A DNA stretch of 52,889 nucleotides from an uncultured Ectothiorhodospiraceae bacterium (GTDB taxonomy: Bacteria > Pseudomonadota > Gammaproteobacteria > Nitrococcales > Nitrococcaceae), in assembly GCA_913057145.1 (NCBI GenBank), contig CAJXNJ010000008.1, positions 1-52,889 of the forward strand, in the 5' to 3' direction. Shown piece after piece: positions 8,593-22,070 of the stretch (the stretch's first letter is position 1; each line of letters begins with the position of its first letter). The position numbers and the translations under genes were made by a program. Under the pieces are notes generated by a model that was given only the letters and a program-made list of their open reading frames with translations, had not been told where the DNA came from and made no database searches.

Positions 8593-11500
8593 GCGCTTGC
8601 CTCCTCTTGCTCAATGCCAAGGTTGCGCAGGCTCTGCAGGGCAACACCGATCATGGCCGCCTCGGGTTGGGCGGCACTGTCGATCTGGTCGATGAGCTGC
8701 TGCAGGTGCTCAATGCGTCCTGCGTGATGCTCGCTCCATTGCTCAAGGCGTTTCTGCAGACTGCGGCCGTGGGCGTGTTTGAGGATATTCTCCGTGATGC
8801 GGCGGCGCTGTTCATCAAGTGCATCCATCATGCCGCTGCGGAAGCGGACCTCCCAGTCATTATCGGGCGTGAAGGCCTGGATATTGTGCTGCAGGCGATC
8901 AAGCCCGATGACCCGGGCGGAAGAAAAATGCACATAAGCGGCAGACTTCAGGGTGGCATCGCAGCGCGTGGCCGCCTCACTGATATCCAGCGCGGTGTAG
9001 AGCAGTGGCAGGATGCGAACCTGTCTGGATAGCGTCTGCGGGATGCCGGCTGCTTCATCATCGGCAATTGCCTGAGCAAGGCGCTTTTCATCCGCTTCGG
9101 CCAGCAGATCGGGCAGCATTCGATCGACTCGCTTAACGGCGCTCGTGAGCCTTGCCTGGCGATCGGCGGGATCCTCGCCTTCGGCCGGATGGGTGAGTAG
9201 CCATTGCGTTGCGCGCTCCTGTGCCCGGCAGAGGGTTTGCAGGAGGTCATGCTGATCGGTGGTGGCCACCCGATTGTCGAGGCCGTCGATTTGATGCCAG
9301 CAGGGGCCCAGTCCATAGATATCCCGCGCGCTCAGATAGGCCTGGATGATTACCGCATGTTGACTGCCCGTGGCTTCTTCGAGGCGCTGCAGAAAAGTCG
9401 CGCCCATGCGGTTTAACACGTGATTGGCAAGGCGCGTGGCGATAATCTCACGGCGCAGTGGATGCTGCTCGATACGCTCGGCGAACTGACTGCGCAATGC
9501 CGCCGGGAAATAATCGATCAGGGCGGTGCAATTCTCGGGCCGGTCGATGAGATCGGCGTCGAGCAGTGTCTCGTAGCAGCGGATCTTGCTGTAGGCGAGC
9601 AGAATGGAGAGCTCGGGTCTTGTCAGACCAAGGCCCTGGCGTTCGCGCTCTGCCAGGGCTTCATCATCCGGGAGTTGCTCTACGGCCCGGTCGAGCCGGC
9701 CCTCACGCTCAAGCAGGCGCATACAACGGGCCTGCTCGCTCAAGCGTGCCACGGCGCGCTCACTCATGAGGCTGAGCGCCTGGGTCTGGCGGTAGTTGTT
9801 GGCGAGCACCAGGTCGGCTACCGAATCGGTCATCCGGGCGAGTAAACGATTGCGGGCGGTGAAGGTCAGTTCGCCCTCATCGACCGCCCGGTTGAGCAGG
9901 ATCTTGATATTGACCTCGTGGTCGGAGCAATCCACGCCCCCGGCATTGTCGATGGCATCGGTATTAATGCGCCCGCCGTTGAGGGCAAAGGCGATGCGCC
10001 CGCGGGCCGTCACCCCCAGATTGCCGCCCTCGCCAATGACCTGACAACGCAGATCCTCGGCGTCGACGCGAACCGGATCGTTGGTTTTATCGTCCACCTC
10101 GATGTCGCGCTCGTCAGCGGCCTTGATATAAGTGCCGATGCCGCCATTCCAGAGCAGGTCCACCGGTGCGCGCAGGATGGCCTGAATGAGCTCGTTGGGT
10201 GGCAGCTGTTCTTCGTCGATGCCAAGGGCATTCCTCGCTGCCACCGAGAGCCGGATGGATTTGGCTGACCGTGGCCAGATACCGCCGCCGCTTGAGAGAC
10301 AGTCGGTATCGTAGTCCGCCCAGCTGGATCGCTCGAGCGCGAACAGCCGCTGGCGCTCGGCATAACTGCGGGCCGGGTCGGGGTCGGGATCGATGAAAAT
10401 ATGGCGGTGGTCGAAAGCCGCGATCAAGCGGGTGCAGGGCGATTGCAGCATGCCGTTGCCAAAGACATCACCGGACATGTCACCAATGCCCACGGCGGTG
10501 AAAGGTGTTTCCTGAATGTTGCGGCCGAGCTCACGAAAATGTCGTTGGACGGCCACCCAGGCACCGCGGGCGGTAATGCCCATTTTTTTGTGGTCGTAGC
10601 CGGTTGACCCGCCGGAGGCAAAGGCATCGCGCAGCCAGAAACCACGCGCCTCGGCAATGGCGTTGGCCTCATCCGAGAAGGTTGCCGTGCCCTTGTCGGC
10701 AGCCACCACCAGATACGGGTCGTCATCGTCATGCCGAACCACCCGCGGCGGCGGCTCGATATCGCCATTGACGATATTGTCAGTGACATCCAGCAGTGCC
10801 TGGATGAAAAGCCGATAGCAGGCGAGGACCTCCTCGCGCTGTTCCGCGCGATCGGCTGGCAGTTGTTTGCAGACGAATCCGCCCTTGGCCCCTACCGGGA
10901 CGATGAGGGCATTTTTCACCATTTGCGCTTTCATCAGGCCGAGGACTTCGGTGCGATAGTCCTCCCGCCGATCCGACCAGCGCAGACCGCCACGGGCGAC
11001 TTTGCCGCCGCGTAAATGCACCCCTTCAAGCCGTGGCGAGCTGACAAAAATCTCAAAGGCCGGGATGGGCTTGGGCATGCCCGGGATATCGGCCGGGTTG
11101 AGCTTGAAGGCGATGTAGTCGCGTGGATGATCGTTGTCATCGAGGCGGTAGAAGTTGGTGCGCAGCGTGGCGTTCATGGCGGCCAGCAGCCGACGCAGGA
11201 TGCGGTCTTCATCCAGACTCTCGACACGGTCGAGTTCTGTCTCGATTTCTTCGGTCAGGGCGGTGGCGCGCTGCGGGTCGGCGTTGTCCGGATCCATGCG
11301 GCAATGAAAGAGTGCGACCAGTGCGCGGGCGATATTCGCATTGGCCGCCAGGGTCTCTTCAAAATAGGGCTGGCTGTAGGCCGATCCTGCCTGGCGCAGA
11401 TACTGGGTGTAGGCGCGCAGTATGCTGATATCCCGCCAGCCGAGCCCGCTGCGCAGAATCAGGCGATGGAATCCGTCGTTGTCCGTCTCGCCATGCCAGA

Positions 11501-13394
11501 TGGCGGCAAAGGCCTGCTGGAAGGTCTCGCGCAGTGAGCCCGCATCGAGCTGCAGGGCGGGATCGTGACTGAGCCCGAAGTCATGAATCCAGCAGGGTTC
11601 GCCATCGGCCGGCTCGATTCCGTAGGGCCGTTCATCGATCACCCTCACGCCCATGTTCTCAAGGACGGGCAGGACATCGGAGAGGCTGATCGGCTCGCCG
11701 GCATGATAGAGCTTAAGGCGCAGTTCTCCGGCCTCCGCCCCCGCAGGCCGATACAGACTGATCGCCAGGCCTTTTTGCTCCGGCAGACGTTCGAGTTGCT
11801 GGATATCCGCCGCGGCGGTATCCGGGCTGTTGTCCTCGCGGTAGGCCGCGGAGAACGCCTCGCCATAGCGCTGTTGCAGTAGACGGCCGCTTGCCCCCGG
11901 ATGAATCTTCAACAGCGCGGTGGAGAGATCATCCGACCAGGATCGGGTGGTGGCTGCGAGCTCCGCTTCCAGGGCCTTTTCATCAATCTCGTTGAGCCGA
12001 AAATCGGCGAGGTGGACGATAAAGTGAATACGGGCGAGAACGGCCTCGGTCATCTGCACGCTGAATTCGGAATCAGCGCCGTTGAGCCGCTGCATGAGAA
12101 TCTGCTGCATTTTCTGTCGCACGCTGGTGTCGTAGCGATCACGGGGTGCGAACACCAGACAGGAGACGAAGCGGCCGAAACGGTCATAGCGCAGAAAAAG
12201 CCGGACGCGTTGTCGCTCCTGTAATTCCAGAATGCCGAAGGCCGTGGCCTTGAGTGTCTCGACATCCACCTGGAAGAGTTCATCGCGCGGGTAGGTGGCA
12301 AGGATATGAGCCAGTGCCTTGCCGGCGTGGCTGCCGCGTCGCAGCCCGGCCTCCTTGATCACGGTCTCCACCTTGCGCCGCAGAAGCGGAATGGAGCGCG
12401 GATCACGACTGTAAGCGCTGGAGGTGTAGAGGCCGAGGAAACGATGCTCGCCGATCACCTCACCCTGCTCATTGAAGCGCTTGATGCCGATGGTGTCCAT
12501 GTAACCCGGCCGGTGCACCGTGGCGCGATGACTGGATTTGGTCAGGATCAGCGGATCGGGGCGAAAGGCCTCGGCCTGAACCGCGCTCGGCAGTGCCGCG
12601 AAGCGTTCGCTGGCGTTGGATTGAGCGCGGGTTTCGCGCAGCAGCCCGAGCCCGCTGTCATCGATGGCTTTCAGTTGTGGTGTTTTTCCATCCCGGTGCA
12701 GGTCGTAACAGCGGTAGCCGAGAAATGTGAAATGCTCATCGACCATCCAGTCGATGAATTCACTGATCTCTTCAAGCGCATCCGGATCCAGTTCGGGGGG
12801 TTGGCGCAGGAGTTCATCGCGGGCAAGGCGAGCCTGTTCACGCATGGCCTGCCAGTCGGTGACAGCCACCTCGACATCACTGAGTGCCGAGCGAAGCGCC
12901 TGCTCGAGCTGATGCAACTGCTCATCCGTGCTCTGACGATCAACTTCGATATGTATCCAGGCTTCGGCCGGTGTCTCCTCATTGCGACCACCGGGTTCGA
13001 CACCGCGGATGATGCCGCTTTGATCACGCTCAACGGCGAGCACGGGATGGTTGATGAGATGGATGATGAGCCCGAGCTCATTGATGGCGATGGACAGCGA
13101 GTCGACCAGAAAGGGTTTGTCATCGCTGACGATCTGCACCACGGTGTGGTCCGACTCGGGGTTGCGCAGGGCGAGCGCCAGGGCGCCTGCGGCCCGTTGT
13201 TCGCCGAGCTGCCAGTGCGCGCTCGCGGCATCGAGCCAGGCGCTGGTCTCCTGTTCCACCAGGTCCTCGCTGGCGGCCGAGGCCAGATAGTGGCTCAGGA
13301 AGTCATCAAAAAGCGCCGTCTGATTACTGCCCCAGCGTTCTTTGGCCAGGGTTCGCGCCGCTTCAATCCGTTGCTGGCGCATTGTTTGCTTCAT
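8589..13394 (-). CDS. gdhB: NAD-specific glutamate dehydrogenase, large (about 180 kDa) type
   Basis: Catalyses glutamate + NAD to 2-oxoglutarate + ammonium + NADH, usually in the catabolic direction. The 1601-residue length fits the L-GDH180 class, which has a long N-terminal regulatory part (ACT-like segments) before the catalytic core. The core starts near residue 800 with GGKVARGGLRWSDRREDYRT and VKNALIVPVGAKGGFVCKQL, followed by the dinucleotide-binding region (VGIGDMSGDVFGNGMLQSP). The start at 13394 overlaps the upstream ketoacyl-synthase-like gene by 4 bases, favouring MKQTMRQQ over the internal Met at codon 5. It is co-directional with the pyruvate dehydrogenase genes, so amino-acid-derived carbon and pyruvate oxidation may be co-regulated. 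Confidence 0.96.
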   Translation of the reverse strand: MKQTMRQQRIEAARTLAKERWGSNQTALFDDFLSHYLASAASEDLVEQETSAWLDAASAHWQLGEQRAAGALALALRNPESDHTVVQIVSDDKPFLVDSLSIAINELGLIIHLINHPVLAVERDQSGIIRGVEPGGRNEETPAEAWIHIEVDRQSTDEQLHQLEQALRSALSDVEVAVTDWQAMREQARLARDELLRQPPELDPDALEEISEFIDWMVDEHFTFLGYRCYDLHRDGKTPQLKAIDDSGLGLLRETRAQSNASERFAALPSAVQAEAFRPDPLILTKSSHRATVHRPGYMDTIGIKRFNEQGEVIGEHRFLGLYTSSAYSRDPRSIPLLRRKVETVIKEAGLRRGSHAGKALAHILATYPRDELFQVDVETLKATAFGILELQERQRVRLFLRYDRFGRFVSCLVFAPRDRYDTSVRQKMQQILMQRLNGADSEFSVQMTEAVLARIHFIVHLADFRLNEIDEKALEAELAATTRSWSDDLSTALLKIHPGASGRLLQQRYGEAFSAAYREDNSPDTAAADIQQLERLPEQKGLAISLYRPAGAEAGELRLKLYHAGEPISLSDVLPVLENMGVRVIDERPYGIEPADGEPCWIHDFGLSHDPALQLDAGSLRETFQQAFAAIWHGETDNDGFHRLILRSGLGWRDISILRAYTQYLRQAGSAYSQPYFEETLAANANIARALVALFHCRMDPDNADPQRATALTEEIETELDRVESLDEDRILRRLLAAMNATLRTNFYRLDDNDHPRDYIAFKLNPADIPGMPKPIPAFEIFVSSPRLEGVHLRGGKVARGGLRWSDRREDYRTEVLGLMKAQMVKNALIVPVGAKGGFVCKQLPADRAEQREEVLACYRLFIQALLDVTDNIVNGDIEPPPRVVRHDDDDPYLVVAADKGTATFSDEANAIAEARGFWLRDAFASGGSTGYDHKKMGITARGAWVAVQRHFRELGRNIQETPFTAVGIGDMSGDVFGNGMLQSPCTRLIAAFDHRHIFIDPDPDPARSYAERQRLFALERSSWADYDTDCLSSGGGIWPRSAKSIRLSVAARNALGIDEEQLPPNELIQAILRAPVDLLWNGGIGTYIKAADERDIEVDDKTNDPVRVDAEDLRCQVIGEGGNLGVTARGRIAFALNGGRINTDAIDNAGGVDCSDHEVNIKILLNRAVDEGELTFTARNRLLARMTDSVADLVLANNYRQTQALSLMSERAVARLSEQARCMRLLEREGRLDRAVEQLPDDEALAERERQGLGLTRPELSILLAYSKIRCYETLLDADLIDRPENCTALIDYFPAALRSQFAERIEQHPLRREIIATRLANHVLNRMGATFLQRLEEATGSQHAVIIQAYLSARDIYGLGPCWHQIDGLDNRVATTDQHDLLQTLCRAQERATQWLLTHPAEGEDPADRQARLTSAVKRVDRMLPDLLAEADEKRLAQAIADDEAAGIPQTLSRQVRILPLLYTALDISEAATRCDATLKSAAYVHFSSARVIGLDRLQHNIQAFTPDNDWEVRFRSGMMDALDEQRRRITENILKHAHGRSLQKRLEQWSEHHAGRIEHLQQLIDQIDSAAQPEAAMIGVALQSLRNLGIEQEEASA

Positions 13395-14398
13395 CCGCCT
13401 GCTACCTCCGGGATCTGCAAGGCTACGCCTGCCATGTTATAGCCAACGCCGGAGCCAATCAGCGTCACCAGCCCGGGCGCAGGCTGCTCGCTGAGTGCAT
13501 GATCGAGTGCGATGGGTACACAGGCTGAGCCGGTATAGCCGTAGCGGTCCATCAGCTTAGGCGCGCGTTGCTCATCGATGCCCAGGGTCTTGCAGGCCGC
13601 AGAGATCGTCTCGGCATTGACCTGCGTGAAAATGGCCAGATCAATATCCGCCATGTTGAATTGGCCCTGATCGGAGAGTCTGCGCATCAGTTCAGGCCAG
13701 CCGGTTTCATTAATCTCCGGTGGATAACGTTCGCTGAGTCGGACACAGGTGCGGCCGGCCGCAACAGCCGCATGGCTCGCCGGCTCTGCGGTGCCACCGG
13801 CGGCGATGCCCCAGTGTCCGGCGTAATGGCCATCGGCCAGAAACGCGCTGGTGATCACACCGGGTGTGTCGCTGGCCTCAACGACAGCCGCCCCAGCGCC
13901 ATCGCCGTAGAAAAAGATCATGGGATCCGTGGGGTCGGCCAGCCGATGCATGAGGTAGGCACCGATCACAAGGACCCGCTGAATGCTGGGGTTGCCGGCA
14001 ATCAGCCCGGCGGCATTGGCGAGCGCGGTGGGGAATGAGGCGCAGGCACAGCCGATATCGAAAGTACCGGCATTCCGCGCGCCAAGTTTGGCCTGAACAA
14101 TAACGCTGGTGGCCGGTGTGATCTGGTCGGGGGTGTCAGTGCCGACGATGATGAGGTCAATGGCATCGGCCGCGATGCCGGCACGCTCCAGGGCATCACG
14201 CCCGGCGGCGGCGGCGAGATCCGAGGTCAGCTCATCGGGGGCCGCCCAGTAACGCTGCCGGATGCCCGAGCGCTCGGCGAACCGATCAATCTGCTCGGCC
14301 TGATCGCTGTCAGCGAACTGCGCGCGCAGCTCGTCGTTGGTGACAAGGCGCTCAGGGAGGTAGCGCCCGGTGGCAACGACGGCGGCGGTTCGAGTCAT
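13391..14398 (-). CDS. Ketoacyl-ACP synthase III-like protein with altered catalytic triad
   Basis: A 335-residue thiolase-fold protein of the FabH/KAS III family. The N-terminal FabH pattern is clear (VVATGRYLPERLVTNDELRA, then FAERSGIRQRYWA), and the nucleophile Cys is present in FDIGCACASFP (Cys119). By alignment to FabH, however, the catalytic His position is Thr258 (LAIFTQVNAETI instead of the usual PHQAN) and the Asn position is Tyr288 (RYGYTGSACVPIAL instead of GNTSAAS). Cys is kept while two partners are lost, so classical decarboxylative condensation is doubtful; acyl transfer, thioester hydrolysis or a biosynthetic variant are alternatives. It lies 6 bases after lpd and overlaps gdhB by 4, an unusual place for a FabH homologue. 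Family is sure; reaction unknown. Confidence 0.85.
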   Translation of the reverse strand: MTRTAAVVATGRYLPERLVTNDELRAQFADSDQAEQIDRFAERSGIRQRYWAAPDELTSDLAAAAGRDALERAGIAADAIDLIIVGTDTPDQITPATSVIVQAKLGARNAGTFDIGCACASFPTALANAAGLIAGNPSIQRVLVIGAYLMHRLADPTDPMIFFYGDGAGAAVVEASDTPGVITSAFLADGHYAGHWGIAAGGTAEPASHAAVAAGRTCVRLSERYPPEINETGWPELMRRLSDQGQFNMADIDLAIFTQVNAETISAACKTLGIDEQRAPKLMDRYGYTGSACVPIALDHALSEQPAPGLVTLIGSGVGYNMAGVALQIPEVAGG

Positions 14399-14404
14399 GA
14401 TTCG

Positions 14405-16198
14405 CTAGCGTTTTTTCTTGGGTATGTACAAATCCGTCAGGGTGCCGGCGGCTGCTTCTGCCGCCATACCCACGGTCTCGGAGAGTGTGGGATGAGGATG
14501 TATGGTCAGGCCGATGTCATGCATATCGGCACCCATTTCAATGGCAAGCGCGACCTCGGCGATCAGGTCACCGGCGTTGGTGCCGACGATGCCGGCGCCA
14601 ATGACCCTCTCGGTATCACGCTCGAAAATCAGCTTGGTGACACCCTCATCGCGGCCGTTCGACAGCGACCGGCCATTGGCGGCCCAGGGAAAGACGCCGA
14701 CTTCGACATCGCGGCCTTCGGCCTTGGCCTGTTCCTGGGTGACGCCCACCCAGGCGACTTCCGGATCGGTATAGGCCACGGATGGAATGACGCGGGCATC
14801 AAAGGCGCTCTTCTCGCCAGCGGCCACTTCTGCGGCCACCTTGCCTTCGTGAACGGCCTTGTGGGCGAGCATCGGCTGGCCAATGACATCGCCAATGGCA
14901 AAGAGATGCGGCACCCGGGTTCGCATGGTTTCATCGGCGGCAATGCAGCCATTCTCCAGCACCTCGACGCCGGTGGCCTCAATATTGAGCAGGTCGGTAT
15001 TGGGCCGCCGGCCCACTGAGACCAGTACGCGGTCGAAGCGGTCTTCAGCCGGGGCCTTGTCACCCTCAAACTTCACCGTCACGCCCTTGTCGTCGGGCTC
15101 AAGCGCAGCAACTTTCGTGTTGAGGAAGATATTGGCATAGCGCTTGTCGATGATCTTACGAAACGGCTTGACGATATCGGCATCGGCGCCGGCCATCAGC
15201 CGATCGGCGAGTTCGACCACGGTGATCTCGCTGCCAAGGGCGTGATACACCGAGGCCATCTCAAGGCCGATAATGCCGCCACCGACCACGAGCAGGCGTT
15301 TCGGTACCTCCTCGAGCTTGAGGGCATCGGTGGAGTCCATGACCCGGGGGTGGTCCAGATCAAAGCCAGGCGGTGCGACCGGCCGTGAACCGGCAGCAAT
15401 GATGGCCTTGGCAAAGCTGATGGTGCGTTCGCCCTCGGCGCCCGCCACGCTGATGTGATGGTCATCGACAAACGCTGCCTTGCCGGTGACCACTTCCACT
15501 TTCCGCTGTTTGGCAAGACCGGTAAGCCCACCGGTGAGCTTGCCCACCACGCCGGCCTTCCAGGCCTCGAGTTTTTTCAGATCAATCTTGGGCTTGCCAA
15601 ACTGAATGCCGTGTTCGGCAAAGAATTCGGCTTCATCAATGACCTTGGCCGCGTGCAGCAGCGCCTTGGATGGAATGCAGCCGACATTCAGGCAGACACC
15701 GCCGAGGCTTTCGTAGCGCTCGATGAGAATGGTCCTGAGCCCGAGATCCGCGGCGCGAAAAGCGGCACTGTAGCCACCCGGGCCCGCGCCAATGACAACG
15801 ACATCACAGTCGGTATCCGTGGGCGCGTCGGTGTTGGCCGCGACAGTCTGCGTGGCGGGTTCTGCCGTGTTTTCAGCAGCCGGCGCCGGCTGTGTGGCGG
15901 GCTCTGTCTCGGTTTCGTTGTCTTCGGCCGCGGGGGCTGCCGGTTCTGCCGCGCCCTCGGCGGGTACCGCCATGCCGATCAGATCCCCTTTCGAGACCTT
16001 GTCGCCAACACTCACTGCAATCGATTCAATGGTGCCGGTAAAAGGCGCCGGCACTTCCATGGTTGCCTTGTCACTCTCCAGGGTGATCAGTGAGGCTTCC
16101 GCTTCAATGCTGTCTCCGGGGGCGACCAGGATTTCGATGATCTCAACGGCATCGAAATCGCCGATATCAGGGACGCGGACTTCCGTTGGCTGTGTCAT
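14405..16198 (-). CDS. lpdA: Dihydrolipoyl dehydrogenase (E3) with N-terminal lipoyl domain
   Basis: E3 of the pyruvate dehydrogenase complex: reoxidises dihydrolipoamide with NAD through FAD. The 597-residue length exceeds the usual 470 because of an N-terminal lipoyl domain (about 5-80) with lipoylated Lys44 in [11 protein letters not shown], and an Ala/Pro/Glu linker (about 80-130). The flavoprotein follows: FAD-binding [17 protein letters not shown] (about 137-153), redox disulfide Cys169/Cys174 in [16 protein letters not shown]-binding [19 protein letters not shown], and the C-terminal catalytic His-Glu in IHPHPTLSE. Lipoyl-E3 fusions are known from Neisseria and several proteobacteria. 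It starts 20 bases after aceF; its lipoyl domain is nearly a copy of the one in aceF. Confidence 0.97.
   Translation of the reverse strand: MTQPTEVRVPDIGDFDAVEIIEILVAPGDSIEAEASLITLESDKATMEVPAPFTGTIESIAVSVGDKVSKGDLIGMAVPAEGAAEPAAPAAEDNETETEPATQPAPAAENTAEPATQTVAANTDAPTDTDCDVVVIGAGPGGYSAAFRAADLGLRTILIERYESLGGVCLNVGCIPSKALLHAAKVIDEAEFFAEHGIQFGKPKIDLKKLEAWKAGVVGKLTGGLTGLAKQRKVEVVTGKAAFVDDHHISVAGAEGERTISFAKAIIAAGSRPVAPPGFDLDHPRVMDSTDALKLEEVPKRLLVVGGGIIGLEMASVYHALGSEITVVELADRLMAGADADIVKPFRKIIDKRYANIFLNTKVAALEPDDKGVTVKFEGDKAPAEDRFDRVLVSVGRRPNTDLLNIEATGVEVLENGCIAADETMRTRVPHLFAIGDVIGQPMLAHKAVHEGKVAAEVAAGEKSAFDARVIPSVAYTDPEVAWVGVTQEQAKAEGRDVEVGVFPWAANGRSLSNGRDEGVTKLIFERDTERVIGAGIVGTNAGDLIAEVALAIEMGADMHDIGLTIHPHPTLSETVGMAAEAAAGTLTDLYIPKKKR
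15981..16180 (-). repeat. Lipoyl-domain coding repeat, copy in lpdA
   Basis: The first 50 codons of lpdA and of aceF encode almost the same lipoyl domain: both have [30 protein letters not shown] and GDKVS at identical positions, with the lipoyl Lys at residue 44 in each. DNA similarity is visible in the stretch around the Lys codon. This is a paralogous duplication, probably ancient because third positions differ. Confidence 0.7.
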
Positions 16199-16218
16199 GA
16201 CGCGCGATCCTTTTGGTC

Positions 16219-17568
16219 TTAGAGGATGAGACGGCGCAGATCCGCCAGTACGCCGGCCAGATAGCTGGTAAAGCGTGCCGCAGCGGCGCCATCGATGACC
16301 CGATGGTCATAGGAGAGGCTCAGTGGCAGCATCAGGCGCGGTGCAAATTCGCTGCCATTCCAAACCGGTTTCATCGATGATTTGGAGACCCCGAGAATAG
16401 CCACTTCCGGCGCATTGACGATGGGCGTGAAGGCGGTACCACCAATGCCACCGAGGCTTGAGATGCTGAAGGTGCCACCCTGCATGTCGGCCGGCCCCAG
16501 CTTGCCATCCCGGGCCTTGCCCGAGAGCTCGGCCAGGTCGGCGGCAATATCATAGATGCCCTTTCGATCGGCATCCTTAATCACCGGGACGACGAGGCCA
16601 TTGGGTGTGTCGACCGCGACCCCGATATTGATGTAGTGCTTGTAAATCAGCGCTGCCCCGTCACTGCGCAGGGAGCTGTTGAAATCCGGGAATTCCGTGA
16701 GGGCCCGGGCCGAGGCCTTGACCAGGAAGGCCAGTGGCGTGAGTTTGACGCCGGCCTTCTCGGCTGCGGCTTTCTCGGCTTTGCGAAAGGCCTCGAGCTC
16801 GGTGATATCCGCTTCATCAAACTGCGTGACATGAGGGATATTCAGCCAGCTGCGATGCAGATGTGGGCCGGAGAGCTTCTTGATCCGTGGCAGTTCGACT
16901 TCTTCGATCTCGCCGAACTTGCTGAAGTCCACGGCCGGAATCGGTGGTATGCCGCTGCCGCTGGCCGCAGCGGGTGCGGCGGCCGCGCCACCTTCCATGA
17001 CTGATTTAACAAAGGCCTGCACGTCCTCTCGGGTGATGCGCCCTTTGCGTCCCGTGCCGCTGACCTGATCCAGGGAGACTCCGAGTTCTCGGGCGAAACG
17101 CCGAACCGATGGGCTGGCATGTGCCAGGCGTTGGGTCTCGGCGTCGATGCGGTCAGTCGCTGTGTCCTGGCGGGCCGGTTCGGCCGCGGGCGCAGATGCC
17201 GGTGCGGGCTCGGCAGCGGCCGGTGCCGGCGTTGCCGCTGCTTCGGCCGGTTCCTCGGCTGTTGCCGGTGCTTCCGTGGCGGGTTCCTCAGCCGGCGCCG
17301 ATTCGCCATTGCCGGCGGACCCTTCGTCGCTGACCTCAACCTTGGCCACCAGGGTGCCTTCCGAGACTTTATCGCCGACGTTAATAAGGATTTCCTTGAT
17401 GACGCCACTCACCGGCGCCGGTACCTCCATGGTGGCCTTGTCGCTCTCGAGGGTGATCAGCGAATCTTCAGCGGCGATGCTGTCACCGGGTCCGACCAGG
17501 ACTTCGATCACATCCACGGCATCGAAGTCGCCGATATCGGGGACGGTTATTTCTTTGACCTCTGCCAC
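16219..17568 (-). CDS. aceF: Pyruvate dehydrogenase E2, dihydrolipoyl acetyltransferase
   Basis: Transfers the acetyl group from lipoyl-Lys to CoA and forms the core of the complex. Domains in 449 residues: one lipoyl domain (1-80, Lys44), a long Ala/Pro/Glu linker (about 82-140), the peripheral-subunit-binding domain (about 148-187, [20 protein letters not shown]) and the catalytic domain with [15 protein letters not shown] (His422, Asp426). It carries only one lipoyl domain, where E. coli AceF has three; the extra one on E3 may compensate. The start codon is GTG at 17568, chosen because AGGAGGAAATTGC lies directly upstream. It is 29 bases after aceE. Confidence 0.97.
   Translation of the reverse strand: MAEVKEITVPDIGDFDAVDVIEVLVGPGDSIAAEDSLITLESDKATMEVPAPVSGVIKEILINVGDKVSEGTLVAKVEVSDEGSAGNGESAPAEEPATEAPATAEEPAEAAATPAPAAAEPAPASAPAAEPARQDTATDRIDAETQRLAHASPSVRRFARELGVSLDQVSGTGRKGRITREDVQAFVKSVMEGGAAAAPAAASGSGIPPIPAVDFSKFGEIEEVELPRIKKLSGPHLHRSWLNIPHVTQFDEADITELEAFRKAEKAAAEKAGVKLTPLAFLVKASARALTEFPDFNSSLRSDGAALIYKHYINIGVAVDTPNGLVVPVIKDADRKGIYDIAADLAELSGKARDGKLGPADMQGGTFSISSLGGIGGTAFTPIVNAPEVAILGVSKSSMKPVWNGSEFAPRLMLPLSLSYDHRVIDGAAAARFTSYLAGVLADLRRLIL
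17369..17550 (-). repeat. Lipoyl-domain coding repeat, copy in aceF
   Basis: Second member of the lipoyl-domain pair described at 15981-16180. It encodes [20 protein letters not shown] through [13 protein letters not shown] in aceF. Confidence 0.7.
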
Positions 17569-17597
17569 GCAATTTCCTCCTGCGGCCTGTGCCGGTC

Positions 17598-20279
<2,682 letters not shown>

Positions 20280-20484
20280 CGCTCACCTCTCCGTCGTCGA
20301 CTGCCTCCCAGACTAGCGAGCGTTTTCGCTCATGACCAGACCGGAAAGCCGCGTAGGTTATTGTTGCGCTGCGGAAAAATCGTTTTTCCGGGATGCGTCA
20401 GGGTGGTCAAACTACGCGAGCGGGAAGCGCCTGTCGCCCCATTATTTGAGACTCTCAGGCACAAGTAATATGACCTGAGTGAGT
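20280..20484 (-). promoter_or_regulatory. 205-base leader/promoter region upstream of aceE with three inverted repeats
   Basis: This is the largest gap in the window, between the hemF stop and the aceE start, both on the minus strand. It holds an inverted repeat at 20454-20479 (CTCAGG/CCTGAG, 14-base loop) just after hemF, a perfect 8-base-arm repeat at 20372-20390 (CGGAAAAA, TCG, TTTTTCCG) and a small hairpin at 20318-20331 (GAGCG, TTTT, CGCTC) nearer the start. On the minus strand TTGACC (near 20405) could be a -35, but no good -10 lies 17 bases on. The repeats could be operators or leader hairpins; none matches an operator I can name. It probably contains the promoter of the whole series. 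Confidence 0.45.
20372..20390. repeat. Perfect 8-base inverted repeat upstream of aceE
   Basis: CGGAAAAA, spacer TCG, TTTTTCCG. It is symmetric enough to be a dimeric repressor site or an mRNA hairpin in the aceE leader, about 95 bases before the start codon. It differs from the PdhR palindrome (AATTGGT-N-ACCAATT). Confidence 0.55.

Positions 20485-22066
<1,582 letters not shown>

Positions 22067-22070
<4 letters not shown>

Noticed and set aside
12306-13442. 378-codon plus-strand frame opposite the start of gdhB
   Set aside because: Antisense shadow of a well-supported 1601-residue enzyme; no motif and no suitable ribosome binding site.
14403-14418. Terminator at the lpd end (CGCTAGCG followed by TTTTTT on the plus strand)
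   Set aside because: The palindrome is only 8 bases and could form at most a two-pair stem; the T-run is in the wrong direction for the minus-strand operon.
20440-20475. Riboswitch-like CTGAGA motif (TPP element) upstream of aceE
   Set aside because: Only a short GCCTGAGAG match; the other conserved THI-box segments are absent.
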